Source of the DNA: an uncultured Mucilaginibacter sp. | GTDB taxonomy: Bacteria > Bacteroidota > Bacteroidia > Sphingobacteriales > Sphingobacteriaceae | NCBI RefSeq assembly: GCF_946479965.1 | Contig: NZ_CAMLHX010000007.1 | Location: 1-64,000 of the forward strand | DNA: 64,000 bases | Direction of reading: 5' to 3' | In this document: piece by piece, positions 27,783-37,479 of the stretch | Position numbering within the stretch: the stretch's first letter is position 1 | Layout of the letters: every line of letters starts with the position of its first letter | The notes under the pieces: model-generated | Database searches by the model: none | Told to the model about the DNA's origin: nothing | Seen by the model: the letters and a program-made list of their open reading frames with translations, nothing else | Made by a program: the position numbers and the translations under genes

Positions 27783-29825
27783 ATGGAGCATCAACCCTTA
27801 AAAATGGAGAATATGGAACATTCAAAAATGGATCATGGGAAGATGCGTAACGGCCATGACCAACACATGGGAATGTCGGAACACGACCACCACGCCATGA
27901 TGATCGCTGATTTTAAAAAGCGGTTTTACGTGGTGCTGGCGCTAACTGTTCCTATTATGCTATTATCGCCCATGATACAGCATTTTATGGACGTCAATTG
28001 GGCTTTTGCGGGCTCTTCCTACATTTTGTTTGCCTTGTCATCCGTTGTATTTATATACGGTGGCTGGCCATTTTTAACGGGTTTAGTTGAGGAGGTGAAA
28101 GCTAAAAATCCGGGAATGATGTTCCTGATCGGCTTTGCAATAACAGTTGCTTATAGCTATAGCGTTGCCATAGTTTTTGGCTTAAAAGGAATGGACTTCT
28201 TTTGGGAGTTGGCTACGCTTATTCTGATTATGCTTTTGGGGCATTGGATAGAAATGCGGTCTGTGATGGGCGCATCAAATGAATTGGAATTATTGGTCAA
28301 GCTAATGCCTGCCGATGCGCACATGGTCATGAAGGACATGATACATGACGTAAAGACGGATACTTTAAAAGAGCATGATATCATCCTGGTTAAGCCCGGC
28401 GAAAAAGTCGCCGCCGATGGTATAATACTGGAAGGCGAAAGTTATTTGAACGAATCCATGCTGACCGGGGAATCTAAGCCGGTACAAAAAGTAAAAGGCG
28501 ATAAAGTGATCGCCGGGTCCATCAATGGGAATGGTTCGTTTAAGGTAACCGTATCCCACGCGGCAAAAGACTCCTATCTGTCGCAGGTGGTTAAACTGGT
28601 CGATGATGCACAAAAATCAAAATCTCAAACACAGCTTTTAGCAGATACAGCAGCCAAATGGTTAACGGTGATTGCATTAGTAACCGGCATCGGCACATTT
28701 CTGTATTGGTATTTAACCGGGCAAACTTTAGCATTCGCTATGGAACGGATGGTAACCGTTATCGTTATTTGCTGCCCCCATGCTTTAGGTTTGGCGGTAC
28801 CGCTGGTGGTGGCTAAGTCAACTGCTTTATCAGCCAAACATGGCTTGCTCATTAAAAACAGAACCGCGTTCGAGAACGCAAGGAAAATTACCACCATTGT
28901 TTTTGATAAAACGGGTACATTAACGGTTGGTAAATTCGAAGTATCAAAAGTCGTATCGCTGAATAAAGATATTAAGGAGAATGAACTGATCCGTCTGGCA
29001 TCCGCTTTAGAACAAAAGTCGGAACATCCTATCGCAACAGGTATCCTCCAAAAGGTAAAAGACTTAAAACTGGCGATTCCACCTGCCGAAAACTTTAAAG
29101 CTATAACAGGCAAGGGCGTTGAAGCAACCGTAGAGGGCAAAAAGCTATTAGTAGTTAGTCCCGGTTATTTAACGGAAAATAAATTGAATCTACCGGATGG
29201 CTTTACTGCAAATGATACAGAAACTGTTGTTTTTGTACTAATGGAAAATAAATTAGCCGGATACATTGCATTATCAGATGAGATACGTCCCGAATCAGCG
29301 GAAGCTATAAAAACCCTAATGGACGAAAACATTAAGTCTATTCTGCTTACCGGAGATAATCAAAAAGTTGCCGCGAGTGTGAGTAAAACTTTAGGTATGG
29401 ATAGTTTTATTGCCGAAGTATTGCCGCATCAAAAATTGGAGAAAATTAAAGAATTACAATCCAAAGGTGAGTTTGTGGCGATGACCGGAGATGGCGTAAA
29501 TGACGCTCCTGCGCTGGCCCAGGCAGATATTGGTATAGCAGTAGGCTCTGGAAGCGATATAGCCGCAGAAACTGCGGGAATAGTATTAGTGAACAGTAAT
29601 CCCAAAGACATTGTTAGCCTGATCTTATTTGGCAAAGCGACTTACCGCAAAATGATCCAAAACCTGGCTTGGGCGACAGGATACAATGTAATCGCGCTGC
29701 CATTGGCGGCGGGAGTATTATTTAACCAGGGCATTTTATTAAGCCCCGCAGCCGGTGCGGTGTTGATGACGGTAAGTACGGTTGTGGTTGCTATAAACGC
29801 GAGTCTGTTAAAAGTAAAATCTTAA
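27783..29825 (+). CDS. copB: P1B-3-type (CPH) copper-translocating ATPase, CopB-like
   Basis: A 680-residue heavy-metal ATPase that differs from CopA in two ways: a His/Met-rich N-terminus instead of an HMA domain (HSKMDHGKM, HDQHMGM, EHDHHAMM, residues about 13-40), and CPH in place of CPC in the membrane (Cys331-Pro332-His333). These features define the P1B-3 (CopB) group, linked to Cu(II) or Ag(I) export. DKTGT with Asp375, TGES, a SEHP motif and GDGVNDAPAL are present, so it looks fully active. Together with CopA it gives the cell two ATPases of different metal preference. Confidence 0.93.
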   Translation: MEHQPLKMENMEHSKMDHGKMRNGHDQHMGMSEHDHHAMMIADFKKRFYVVLALTVPIMLLSPMIQHFMDVNWAFAGSSYILFALSSVVFIYGGWPFLTGLVEEVKAKNPGMMFLIGFAITVAYSYSVAIVFGLKGMDFFWELATLILIMLLGHWIEMRSVMGASNELELLVKLMPADAHMVMKDMIHDVKTDTLKEHDIILVKPGEKVAADGIILEGESYLNESMLTGESKPVQKVKGDKVIAGSINGNGSFKVTVSHAAKDSYLSQVVKLVDDAQKSKSQTQLLADTAAKWLTVIALVTGIGTFLYWYLTGQTLAFAMERMVTVIVICCPHALGLAVPLVVAKSTALSAKHGLLIKNRTAFENARKITTIVFDKTGTLTVGKFEVSKVVSLNKDIKENELIRLASALEQKSEHPIATGILQKVKDLKLAIPPAENFKAITGKGVEATVEGKKLLVVSPGYLTENKLNLPDGFTANDTETVVFVLMENKLAGYIALSDEIRPESAEAIKTLMDENIKSILLTGDNQKVAASVSKTLGMDSFIAEVLPHQKLEKIKELQSKGEFVAMTGDGVNDAPALAQADIGIAVGSGSDIAAETAGIVLVNSNPKDIVSLILFGKATYRKMIQNLAWATGYNVIALPLAAGVLFNQGILLSPAAGAVLMTVSTVVVAINASLLKVKS

Positions 29826-29878
29826 TACCACCAACAGGAATAAAGAATTAAAATAAATTAATAAGTATATTCGTATCA

Positions 29879-30247
29879 ATGAAACGTACCGCGCTTATCT
29901 TATTAACGGCTATTTACCTGTTATCCTGTGTGGGTATAGGCATCAACCGTTTTTATTGCTGCGGTAAGCTGGCTTCAATTAAGCTAACCTATGCTACTGC
30001 GGCCCATACAGACAAAGAGAATTGCTGCAAAAATGAGGTAAAAACCTTTAAAGTAAAGGATACGCATGTTAACGCATCGGCTTTCTCTTTAACTGATCTT
30101 TCCCCGGCGATCCTGCCATCATTAAGCACCTGCTCCGCTGCTATCCCAGTAAATGAACAAATAACAACGATCGGCTATCAAAGCCACGCCCCACCGGGGA
30201 ACCTCGCGATACCCATCTATACTTTGAACTGCGCCTACAGGATCTGA
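29879..30247 (+). CDS. HYC_CC_PP-like small envelope protein
   Basis: A 122-residue protein with an N-terminal signal/anchor (about residues 4-22) and conserved pairs of Cys: RFYCCGKL at about 24-31, ENCCKN at about 49-54, then a YQSHAPPG segment near 102-109. This matches the pattern of the HYC_CC_PP family, here with FYC for HYC. The cysteines suggest metal or disulfide chemistry. The family is frequent next to copper efflux genes in Bacteroidetes; the function is unknown. Confidence 0.75.
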   Translation: MKRTALILLTAIYLLSCVGIGINRFYCCGKLASIKLTYATAAHTDKENCCKNEVKTFKVKDTHVNASAFSLTDLSPAILPSLSTCSAAIPVNEQITTIGYQSHAPPGNLAIPIYTLNCAYRI

Positions 30248-30368
30248 CCTGTACTTTTCTTAGCCCGTACGTCTGTACCTGGCTATATTCCCTTGTAATC
30301 CATCTTAATTCATAACTGTGTATAGGTTTTGCCTATGCTATTTCATTCATTTTTTAATTTTTAAACAC

Positions 30369-30617
30369 ATGAAAAAAGTAATGCTGATGGCTATTGCCAT
30401 CCTGTTTTCTGTATCGACCGTTTTTGCAGCGCATACCATCACAGCGGTATCAGACACCACCAAAACCAAAAAGGTAAAACCGGCCCCTAAAGTACAATAC
30501 ACCTGTACCATGCACCCGGAAGTGATCAGTGACAAACCAGGCAAATGCCCTAAATGCGGCATGACGCTGGTTGAAAAAAAGCCAACAAAGAAGAAAGCTG
30601 CACCCATGAAGATGTAA
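30369..30617 (+). CDS. Secreted small heavy-metal-binding domain (HMBD) protein
   Basis: An 82-residue protein consisting of a signal peptide (1-20), a basic linker, one heavy-metal-binding domain (YTCTMHPEV ... KCPKCGMTLV) and a basic tail. The same motif recurs in the oxidase and in both adaptors of this cluster. The frame is open upstream to a GTG at 30318, but ATG at 30369 gives a proper signal peptide and is preferred. The likely role is binding of copper in the periplasm and delivery to the efflux system, whose first gene starts 45 bp downstream. Confidence 0.82.
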   Translation: MKKVMLMAIAILFSVSTVFAAHTITAVSDTTKTKKVKPAPKVQYTCTMHPEVISDKPGKCPKCGMTLVEKKPTKKKAAPMKM

Positions 30618-30662
30618 AACCTGCCGGCCCCGCCTGTTGCGGGGCTGGTTAAAGCAATTAAG

Positions 30663-31937
30663 ATGATTAATCAACTCATTTCCCTGTCCTTAAAAAACAG
30701 GTATATCGTTTTACTGGCGGCTATCGCCCTGTTTGCCTGGGGCGCTTATGCGGTCAGGGAAAACCCAATCGATGCCATACCCGACCTGTCGGATAACCAG
30801 GTGATCGTATTTACCGAATGGCAAGGGCGAAGCCCGCAAATTATGGAAGACCAGGTAACCTACCCGTTGGTAAGTAACCTGCAAGGTATCCCCAAAGTCA
30901 AAGCCATCCGCGCGACCTCCATGTTCGGGATGAGCTTTGTGTATATCGTTTTTGATGATGAGGCCGATGTATACTGGGCACGGAGCCGGGTACTGGAAAG
31001 GCTCAATTATGCGCAGCGTTTATTACCCGAGGGTATCACGCCAACATTGGGGCCGGACGGCACAGGTGTGGGCCATATATTATGGTACACCTTAGACGCC
31101 AGAGGCATGGATCTGGGCGAACAAAGAGCGCTACAGGACTGGTATGTAAAGTTGGGATTACAAACCGTCCCAGGTGTAAGCGAAGTCGCCTCTTTCGGCG
31201 GCTTTGAAAAACAATACCAGGTCGCCATTGACCCGCACAAACTCAATTATTATAATATCCCGCTATCGCAGGTGCTGAAAGCGGTGAAAAGTAACAACAA
31301 TGACGTGGGCGGGCGCAAGTTTGAAATGAATGGCACAGGTTATATCGTTCGCGGCCTGGGGTATATCAAAAGCTTAGCGGATGTGGAAAATATCCCAGTT
31401 GGTGTGATCAATACGATACCGGTGAAGATCAAAGATATTGCCACCGTGCAAATGGGAGGCGATGAACGGCTGGGCATCTTCGACCGGAACGGTGACGGCG
31501 AAGCGGTCGGCGGCATCGTGGTGATGCGCTACGGCGAAAATGCGGATCAGGTGATTCACGCGGTTAAGGATAAAATGGCCGATATTCAAAAAGGCTTGCC
31601 TGCGGGTGTCAGCTTTAAGATCGCTTATGACCGCAGCGAACTCATTGAAAACGCGGTTAGTTCAGTCAAACACACACTGATCGAGGAGATGATAGTCGTT
31701 TCCATCATTGTTATCCTGTTCCTGTTTAGCTGGCGAAGCGCTTTAAGTATCATTATACAAATCCCCATTACGATAGCCGCCGCATTTATTTTATTAAATG
31801 CTTTTGGCATCAGTTCCAATATCATGTCACTAACGGGTATCGCTTTAGCCATCGGGGTAATTGTCGATAATGGGATTGTCATGGTCGAAAACTCGCATAG
31901 GAATTTATCCATCGCACAACAAAAAGAAAAGTCATGA
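30663..31937 (+). CDS. cusA: CusA/CzcA-family RND metal efflux pump, N-terminal part (split gene)
   Basis: A 424-residue piece covering the first transmembrane helix, the porter subdomain and helices 2-4 of a heavy-metal RND pump, with NPIDAIPDLSDNQVIVFTEW near the start and GVIVDNGIVMVENSHRNL near the end. A full pump has about 1040 residues, and the missing part is in the next frame. The frame ends at TGA 31935-37, overlapping the ATG of the second part. The run AAAAAGAAAA at 31921-31930 lies right at the break. One inserted base would join the two frames with a linker of normal length, so the break is a frameshift and not a domain border. RND pumps move Cu(I)/Ag(I) from the periplasm out of the cell. 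Confidence 0.88.
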   Translation: MINQLISLSLKNRYIVLLAAIALFAWGAYAVRENPIDAIPDLSDNQVIVFTEWQGRSPQIMEDQVTYPLVSNLQGIPKVKAIRATSMFGMSFVYIVFDDEADVYWARSRVLERLNYAQRLLPEGITPTLGPDGTGVGHILWYTLDARGMDLGEQRALQDWYVKLGLQTVPGVSEVASFGGFEKQYQVAIDPHKLNYYNIPLSQVLKAVKSNNNDVGGRKFEMNGTGYIVRGLGYIKSLADVENIPVGVINTIPVKIKDIATVQMGGDERLGIFDRNGDGEAVGGIVVMRYGENADQVIHAVKDKMADIQKGLPAGVSFKIAYDRSELIENAVSSVKHTLIEEMIVVSIIVILFLFSWRSALSIIIQIPITIAAAFILLNAFGISSNIMSLTGIALAIGVIVDNGIVMVENSHRNLSIAQQKEKS

Positions 31938-33826
31938 TTCTGGCAGAACGAATTAAAATCATAGAAGCTTCCTGCAAGCAGGTTGGCCGCGGCGTGTTCT
32001 TTTCAACGCTGATCATTGTCGCGTCATTCCTGCCGGTATTTTTACTGGAGGGGCAAGAGGGCAAACTGTTTGGACCATTAGCCTGGACAAAAACATTTAT
32101 ACTGGCCATTGATGCGATACTGGCAGTAACATTAGCGCCCGTTCTCATTTCTTTCTTTTTGAAAGGAAAGCTGCGGACAGACGACCATAACCCGCTTAAC
32201 CGTGGATTAGAGCGGCTATACCGGCCGATATTGAATTGGTGCGTAACCTGGCGTAAAACCACCATTGGTATCAATATCATTGCGCTGCTCATCAGCATAC
32301 CCATGTTATTAAGCTTAGGCAGTGAGTTTATGCCGCCATTGGATGAGGGAACAATCCTTTTTATGCCAGTAACCCAGCCGGATGTTTCCAATGCACAGGC
32401 CAAGCAATTATTGCAGGTACAGGATAAGATCATCAAAAGCGTACCCGAAGTAAAAAGTGTTTTAGGAAAAGCAGGCAGGGCGAATACAGCTACGGATAAT
32501 TCACCCATCAGCATGACCGAAACCATTATCCTGTTAAAACCGAAAGACGAATGGCGCAAGGGCATTAAAAAGGAAGATATTATCAATGAGCTGAATGCCA
32601 AGCTGCAAATCCCCGGTGTGGTGAATGGCTGGACACAGCCCATCATTAACCGGATCAATATGCTGTCCACAGGTATCCGTACCGATGTGGGACTAAAAGT
32701 TTACGGCCAGAACCTGGATACGATCAATGCTTTGGCTACCCAAATGAAAATGTCCCTGCAAGGCGTAAATGGCGTAAAAGATCTTTATGTTGACCCGATC
32801 ACGGGTGGCAAGTACCTGGACATACTGGTGAACAAAAATGCCATTGGCCGTTACGGTTTAAGCGTGGACGATGTGAACGAGGTAGTCGAAAGTGCTTTGG
32901 GCGGTATGAATTTAACAACGACCGTGGAGGGCAGGCAGCGCTTTAGCATTAACGCGCGTCTGGCGCAGGACTACCGGAACAATTTAGATGCGATCAAAGG
33001 CACTTTAGTACAAACAAGCAATAACGGCCCCCTACCGCTGTCATCCGTTGCGGATATCAGGATCAGCGATGGCCCCGCCATGATCCAATCGGAAAACGCT
33101 TTATTAAGAGGCACTGTATTGTTTAACGTGCGTGACCGCGATCTGGGCAGTACGGTAAAGGAAGCGCAGGACAAATTAAACACAATGGTTAAAACACTGC
33201 CTAAAGGCTATTATATCGAGTGGAGCGGCCAGTATGAAAACCTGATCCGTGCGGAGCGTACTTTAAAGATGATCTTACCCATTGTACTGGTTATCATTTT
33301 CGCCTGCCTGTATTTCGCTTTTCATTCTATCCGTGAAGCATTTTTTAGCCTGATCTCTATTCCTTTTGCCCTCATTGGCGGTGCCTATATGGTATATTTC
33401 TTCGGAGTGCATTTATCAGTAGCTGTTGCGGTCGGCTTTATCGCGCTGTTTGGTATCGCCGTGGAAACGGGTATTGTGATGGTCATTTACCTGAATGATG
33501 CCATGCAGCAATTAGTATCACTAAAAGGTAATTCAAAGGAAACCATCACCCCTGAAGATCTGCGGGTTTACGTGATGAATGGCGCGGTGAAACGCTTACG
33601 CCCTAAACTGATGACGGTCTGCGTGGCCCTGTTTGGTTTAGTACCAGTACTATGGGCAACCGGGACGGGCAGCGATGTGATGCTACCTATCGTGCTGCCG
33701 ATGATCGGCGGGGTTTTAACTTCCTCCACGCATATTTTATTGGTCACCCCGCTCATCTTCTTGATGGTAAAGGAGTATGAGCTTAAAAAACATGGCAAAC
33801 TGGAAGTATTGGAGGTAAAGGAATAA
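31934..33826 (+). CDS. cusA: CusA/CzcA-family RND metal efflux pump, C-terminal part (split gene)
   Basis: A 630-residue piece that continues the pump from just after transmembrane helix 4: IKIIEASCKQVGRGVFFSTL, then EGQEGKLFGPLAWTKT, a second porter domain, and helices to the end (AVKRLRPKLMTVCVALFG, PIVLPMIGGVL). Its ATG overlaps the stop of the first part (ATGA), so reinitiation after termination could make two chains that assemble. Otherwise an inactive pump results, or a sequencing error is hiding an intact gene. Both halves are well conserved apart from the break, which argues against long decay. The stop is followed directly by the outer-membrane factor gene. Confidence 0.88.
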   Translation: MILAERIKIIEASCKQVGRGVFFSTLIIVASFLPVFLLEGQEGKLFGPLAWTKTFILAIDAILAVTLAPVLISFFLKGKLRTDDHNPLNRGLERLYRPILNWCVTWRKTTIGINIIALLISIPMLLSLGSEFMPPLDEGTILFMPVTQPDVSNAQAKQLLQVQDKIIKSVPEVKSVLGKAGRANTATDNSPISMTETIILLKPKDEWRKGIKKEDIINELNAKLQIPGVVNGWTQPIINRINMLSTGIRTDVGLKVYGQNLDTINALATQMKMSLQGVNGVKDLYVDPITGGKYLDILVNKNAIGRYGLSVDDVNEVVESALGGMNLTTTVEGRQRFSINARLAQDYRNNLDAIKGTLVQTSNNGPLPLSSVADIRISDGPAMIQSENALLRGTVLFNVRDRDLGSTVKEAQDKLNTMVKTLPKGYYIEWSGQYENLIRAERTLKMILPIVLVIIFACLYFAFHSIREAFFSLISIPFALIGGAYMVYFFGVHLSVAVAVGFIALFGIAVETGIVMVIYLNDAMQQLVSLKGNSKETITPEDLRVYVMNGAVKRLRPKLMTVCVALFGLVPVLWATGTGSDVMLPIVLPMIGGVLTSSTHILLVTPLIFLMVKEYELKKHGKLEVLEVKE

Positions 33827-35049
33827 TGAAAAAATATCAAATTATAGTTACGGCATTAATGTGCATCGCAGGCTTTGCGAAAGCACAGCGCTTCTCTTTA
33901 GACAGTGTTTTAGCCAGCGTTCGCGTTAACCCTGCAATAATGGCTTATGATGCTAAAGCCAGCGCACAGGATGCTTACGCAACCGGTGCAAAAAGTTTGG
34001 ACGCACCCAAGGTAAGCGCGGGCCAGTACCAGGTACCCTATCAGCTGAGCCCGAAAGGGGGTGCCTTTATGATACAGGCAGAGCAAATGTTTACCAATCC
34101 GGCCAAGCTAAAGGCCAGGGAAGATTACATGAAAGGCTTATCCAATATAACTAAGGAAGATAAGAACTACCTTAAAAATCAGCTCATCGCCCAGGCAAAG
34201 CAATATTATTACGAACGGGTAGTATTGGAAAAGAAAATGGCTTTGCTACAGCATACGCAGGATTTACTGGAGTATATGCTCAAGGATGCCAATATCCGGC
34301 TGACCTACGGCAAGGAAAAGCTACCTAATATTTATAAAGCCAAAGCAGAACTGTTTGAGCTGGATAATGCCCGGGACCAGATCAATAATGAGATCAGTCA
34401 AAAGAATATCCTGCTCAATACGCTGATGAACCGGGACAAACAAACGCCATTTTCGGTGGATACCAGTCTTGTTTTGAAAGATTACGACACTGCGTTAACC
34501 GACACGGCCAGTCTTGCCGGCAACCGCAGCGATATTAAAGGCATTAGCCGCAATATTGACTTGCAAACTTTGAATGCGCAAATGGAATACAGCAAGCGCA
34601 AGCCGGATTTTGGTTTGCAGGCCGGGCATATGTTCAGTTATGGCGGTAATGCCAATCAATATATCTTAATGGGTTCGGTAACCATCCCTATTGTTCCCTG
34701 GGCGTCCAAAGAATATAAGGCTAACCTGAAAGGTATTCGTTACGAAGTGAAGGAACTGCAGCAAAAGAAGCTGGATATAATGAACCAGGCACAGGGGCAG
34801 CTGGCCGGATTGCGAACGGACATGAGCAGTAAGAAAAGGCAGTTGAAAAACTACCATCAAAATATCATCCCTGCTTTGCAGAACGGTTACAAAACAGCAC
34901 TGCAAGCTTATGACCAGAATACCGGCGACCTGCCAGCCGTATTGAGCAGCATTAGAGACCTGCAAATGGCAAGGATGGGTGCTTTAGACCGCTTGCAGGA
35001 ATTATTAACCTTACAGGTAGCTTATGAAAGGGAATATGAAAGCAATTAA
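33826..35049 (+). CDS. cusC: CusC/TolC-family outer-membrane efflux protein
   Basis: A 407-residue secreted protein (signal peptide 1-20, ending AKA) with long amphipathic helices (for example KNYLKNQLIAQAKQYYYE and KAKAELFELDNARDQINNE) and short strand regions, as in TolC-like outer-membrane factors. In this family the protein forms the exit duct that joins the RND pump and adaptors. It overlaps the stop of cusA by one base and the start of the next adaptor gene by about 14-26 bp, so the operon is tightly coupled. Confidence 0.87.
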   Translation: MKKYQIIVTALMCIAGFAKAQRFSLDSVLASVRVNPAIMAYDAKASAQDAYATGAKSLDAPKVSAGQYQVPYQLSPKGGAFMIQAEQMFTNPAKLKAREDYMKGLSNITKEDKNYLKNQLIAQAKQYYYERVVLEKKMALLQHTQDLLEYMLKDANIRLTYGKEKLPNIYKAKAELFELDNARDQINNEISQKNILLNTLMNRDKQTPFSVDTSLVLKDYDTALTDTASLAGNRSDIKGISRNIDLQTLNAQMEYSKRKPDFGLQAGHMFSYGGNANQYILMGSVTIPIVPWASKEYKANLKGIRYEVKELQQKKLDIMNQAQGQLAGLRTDMSSKKRQLKNYHQNIIPALQNGYKTALQAYDQNTGDLPAVLSSIRDLQMARMGALDRLQELLTLQVAYEREYESN

Positions 35050-36280
35050 AATTATCCTGTTGGTCTTTATTGCGGTCTTTAGCGCCTGCTCTAATCCTAA
35101 ACCTGCGCCAGCTATAGTGCAGGCAAAAAGCGAGGTAAAATATACCTGCCCGATGCATCCGCAGATTTTACAGGATCATCCGGGGAGCTGCCCTATTTGC
35201 GGCATGACGCTGGTTAAAAAATCAGGTCAGGCCAGTGAAGGTGCCGGTATCAGTTTGAACACCGTTTTAGAACCGGTTAATGGCTCGGTCGTTTCTTCGG
35301 TCAAAGCAATTGTACCTGAACAAAAAGAAGCCCCAACCATTATTTCGGCTGATGGGTATCTGGATTTTGATACGCGGACCTTTAACAATATCGCATCCCG
35401 TTTTTCAGGGCGCATAGAAAAGCTCTACATCAAATATGCTTTTCAGAAAATTTATCAGGGGCAACGCATTTTTGATATTTACAGCCCGGAACTGATTACT
35501 GCACAGCAGGACTTAATTTTTGTCCTAAAAAACTCCCCGCAGGAAATTGGATTGCTCAATGCGGCAAAACAAAAATTACTGTTACAGGGAATGACCAACG
35601 AACAGGTCAACCAGGTTATTAAGACCGGCAAGCCGTTTTACAGCCTACCCGTTTATAGTGCTTATGAGGGGCATGTACATGATATGCCGCATGGACAAAT
35701 GGGTGGTGCATCAGCAACAACGCCCTCCGATATTGCTAATAATCTGCCATTGACCATTAAAGAGGGTATGTATGTTCAAAAAGGGCAAACCTTGTTTAAT
35801 GTGGTTAATCCGCATATGCTATGGGCGATCATCAAAGTTGACCGCACCGATATGGCTGCATTAAAATTAAACCAGCCGGTAAAAATTACCCTGCCCGATC
35901 TGCCGGGTAAAACACTTGCTGGAAAGGTGAACTTTATAGAACCGGTTTTACAGAACGGCGATAAGACAACGAGTATCCGGGTTTATTTGGATAATATGGA
36001 TCACGAGTTGAAAGTAAACAGCCTGGTCAAAGCCGGGATACGGACCGGGCAAACAAAGGGCCTATGGATACCGCGATCTGCATTGGTTGATCTGGGCAGC
36101 AGACAAATTATTTGGCTTAAAAAGGGCCCATCTTACCAGGCGCATCAGGTTAATACGGGCACAATAATTGGCGCTCAAATACAAATTACTAAAGGTTTAG
36201 CCGTTACCGATAGCCTGGCTTCAAATGCTCAATACCTGACAGACAGCGAAAGTTTTATTAAAACAAAAGGAAATGAATAA
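35036..36280 (+). CDS. cusB: CusB-type periplasmic adaptor with N-terminal HMBD (first copy)
   Basis: A 414-residue lipoprotein. The frame is also open from ATG 35024; the ATG at 35036 is preferred because it gives a signal sequence with a lipobox FSAC. An HMBD follows at about residues 34-60 (YTCPMHPQI, CPICGM). After it comes the CusB pattern of barrel-sandwich and helical hairpin: SRFSGRIEKLYIKYAF, GQRIFDIYSPELITAQQDL, and the beta-barrel part with VNFIEPVLQNGDKT. It binds metal in the periplasm and links CusA to CusC. Its stop overlaps the start of a second adaptor. Confidence 0.9.
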   Translation: MKAIKIILLVFIAVFSACSNPKPAPAIVQAKSEVKYTCPMHPQILQDHPGSCPICGMTLVKKSGQASEGAGISLNTVLEPVNGSVVSSVKAIVPEQKEAPTIISADGYLDFDTRTFNNIASRFSGRIEKLYIKYAFQKIYQGQRIFDIYSPELITAQQDLIFVLKNSPQEIGLLNAAKQKLLLQGMTNEQVNQVIKTGKPFYSLPVYSAYEGHVHDMPHGQMGGASATTPSDIANNLPLTIKEGMYVQKGQTLFNVVNPHMLWAIIKVDRTDMAALKLNQPVKITLPDLPGKTLAGKVNFIEPVLQNGDKTTSIRVYLDNMDHELKVNSLVKAGIRTGQTKGLWIPRSALVDLGSRQIIWLKKGPSYQAHQVNTGTIIGAQIQITKGLAVTDSLASNAQYLTDSESFIKTKGNE

Positions 36281-37475
36281 GAACCTATTATTAGCCTTAA
36301 TATCCGGGTTGCTTTTTACGGCCTGCAAGCAAAAACCGCAACAGTTAGCCGTGCAGCAAAGTAACGCGTACTATACCTGTTCCATGCACCCGCAGGTACA
36401 TGAGGAACATCCCGGCAACTGCCCCATTTGTGGTATGAAACTGATCAAAGTCGAACTGACGGGTACAGGCACCACCGATAAAATCACGCTAACCGCTACC
36501 CAATTACAGCTTGCCGGAATCCAAACAGATACGGTACGCGATGAAAATACCGGTAGCGAAAAGACGCTGACAGGTACGGTAACCACCAACGAAAGTACTG
36601 CAACCGAGTTCAGTGCAAGGATTGGGGGACGGATACAGCAGTTGTTTGTTAGGACAGTGGGTGAAAGAATTGGTGTTGGGCAAGCTGTTTATTCAATTTA
36701 CAGCGAAGATCTACAGGAGGCTGAAAAAGAATATCTGCTGGCCAAACAGCAGCAAAAGCTATTACATAACCCGGATGTAGATTACGGGCAACTGATCAGT
36801 GCCGCAGAAAACAAACTATTGCTATGGGGTCTATCATCCGCGCAGATCAAAAATCTGGCAGCCTCGGGGAAGGTATCAGCCACGACAACCGTACTAAGCA
36901 AGATTGGTGGAACCGTTAGCGAAATTTCGGTTCATGAGGGTGATTATGTGACCGAGGGGATGACGATCTTGAAAACACAGGCATTGAATACCTTGTGGGT
37001 AGAAGCGCAATTATATGCCAGCGATGCCGTCCATTATAAAGAGAATGACCGGGTAACTCTTGCCTTTCCTGACCTGAATGGACAAGTAATCAATGGTAAG
37101 GTAGAATTTATCAATCCTGAATTATCGGAAGCCTCCAAAGTAGACCTGATAAGAGTAAGTATCGCCAATGCCCAGGGGTTGATACGACCTGGAATGCTGG
37201 CCTATATTTCCATTGGTGGCAGTGCAACACGTTCTTTAGCTGTACCGGCATTGGCGGTCTTGACAGATGGTAAGGGTAGCAAGGTCTGGGTTAAAAATAC
37301 GGATGGCAGTTTTTCATCCCGGATTATCACCACAGGTTCTGGAAACCGATTTTATGTCCCTGTCCACTCAGGATTAAGTTCGGGTGACATTGTGGTAACC
37401 AACGGCGCTTATTTATTAAACAGCGAGGCGATTTTTAAAAATGGTAATGAAAGCAAGGCCGGGATGAAAATGTAA
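36273..37475 (+). CDS. CusB-type periplasmic adaptor with N-terminal HMBD (second copy)
   Basis: A 400-residue lipoprotein (lipobox FTAC near residue 18) with HMBD YTCSMHPQV and CPICGMKLI, then RIGGRIQQLFVRTVGERI, YSIYSEDLQEAEKEYL and the beta-barrel with VEFINPELSEASKV, the same architecture as the preceding adaptor but clearly divergent in sequence. RND adaptors work as hexamers, and two different adaptor genes in one operon point to mixed rings or to two efflux routes. It ends 4 bp before the stop of gcvH on the other strand. Confidence 0.9.
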   Translation: MNKNLLLALISGLLFTACKQKPQQLAVQQSNAYYTCSMHPQVHEEHPGNCPICGMKLIKVELTGTGTTDKITLTATQLQLAGIQTDTVRDENTGSEKTLTGTVTTNESTATEFSARIGGRIQQLFVRTVGERIGVGQAVYSIYSEDLQEAEKEYLLAKQQQKLLHNPDVDYGQLISAAENKLLLWGLSSAQIKNLAASGKVSATTTVLSKIGGTVSEISVHEGDYVTEGMTILKTQALNTLWVEAQLYASDAVHYKENDRVTLAFPDLNGQVINGKVEFINPELSEASKVDLIRVSIANAQGLIRPGMLAYISIGGSATRSLAVPALAVLTDGKGSKVWVKNTDGSFSSRIITTGSGNRFYVPVHSGLSSGDIVVTNGAYLLNSEAIFKNGNESKAGMKM

Positions 37476-37479
37476 AGGA

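Noticed and set aside
31915..31937. Classic programmed frameshift heptamer in cusA
   Set aside because: The reading frame does not place a standard X-XXY-YYZ heptamer at the A-run; simple slippage on AAA is possible but not supported by a downstream structure that I can see.
31879..32670. Minus-strand frame of 263 codons
   Set aside because: Antisense to cusA; low-complexity residues and no family motif.
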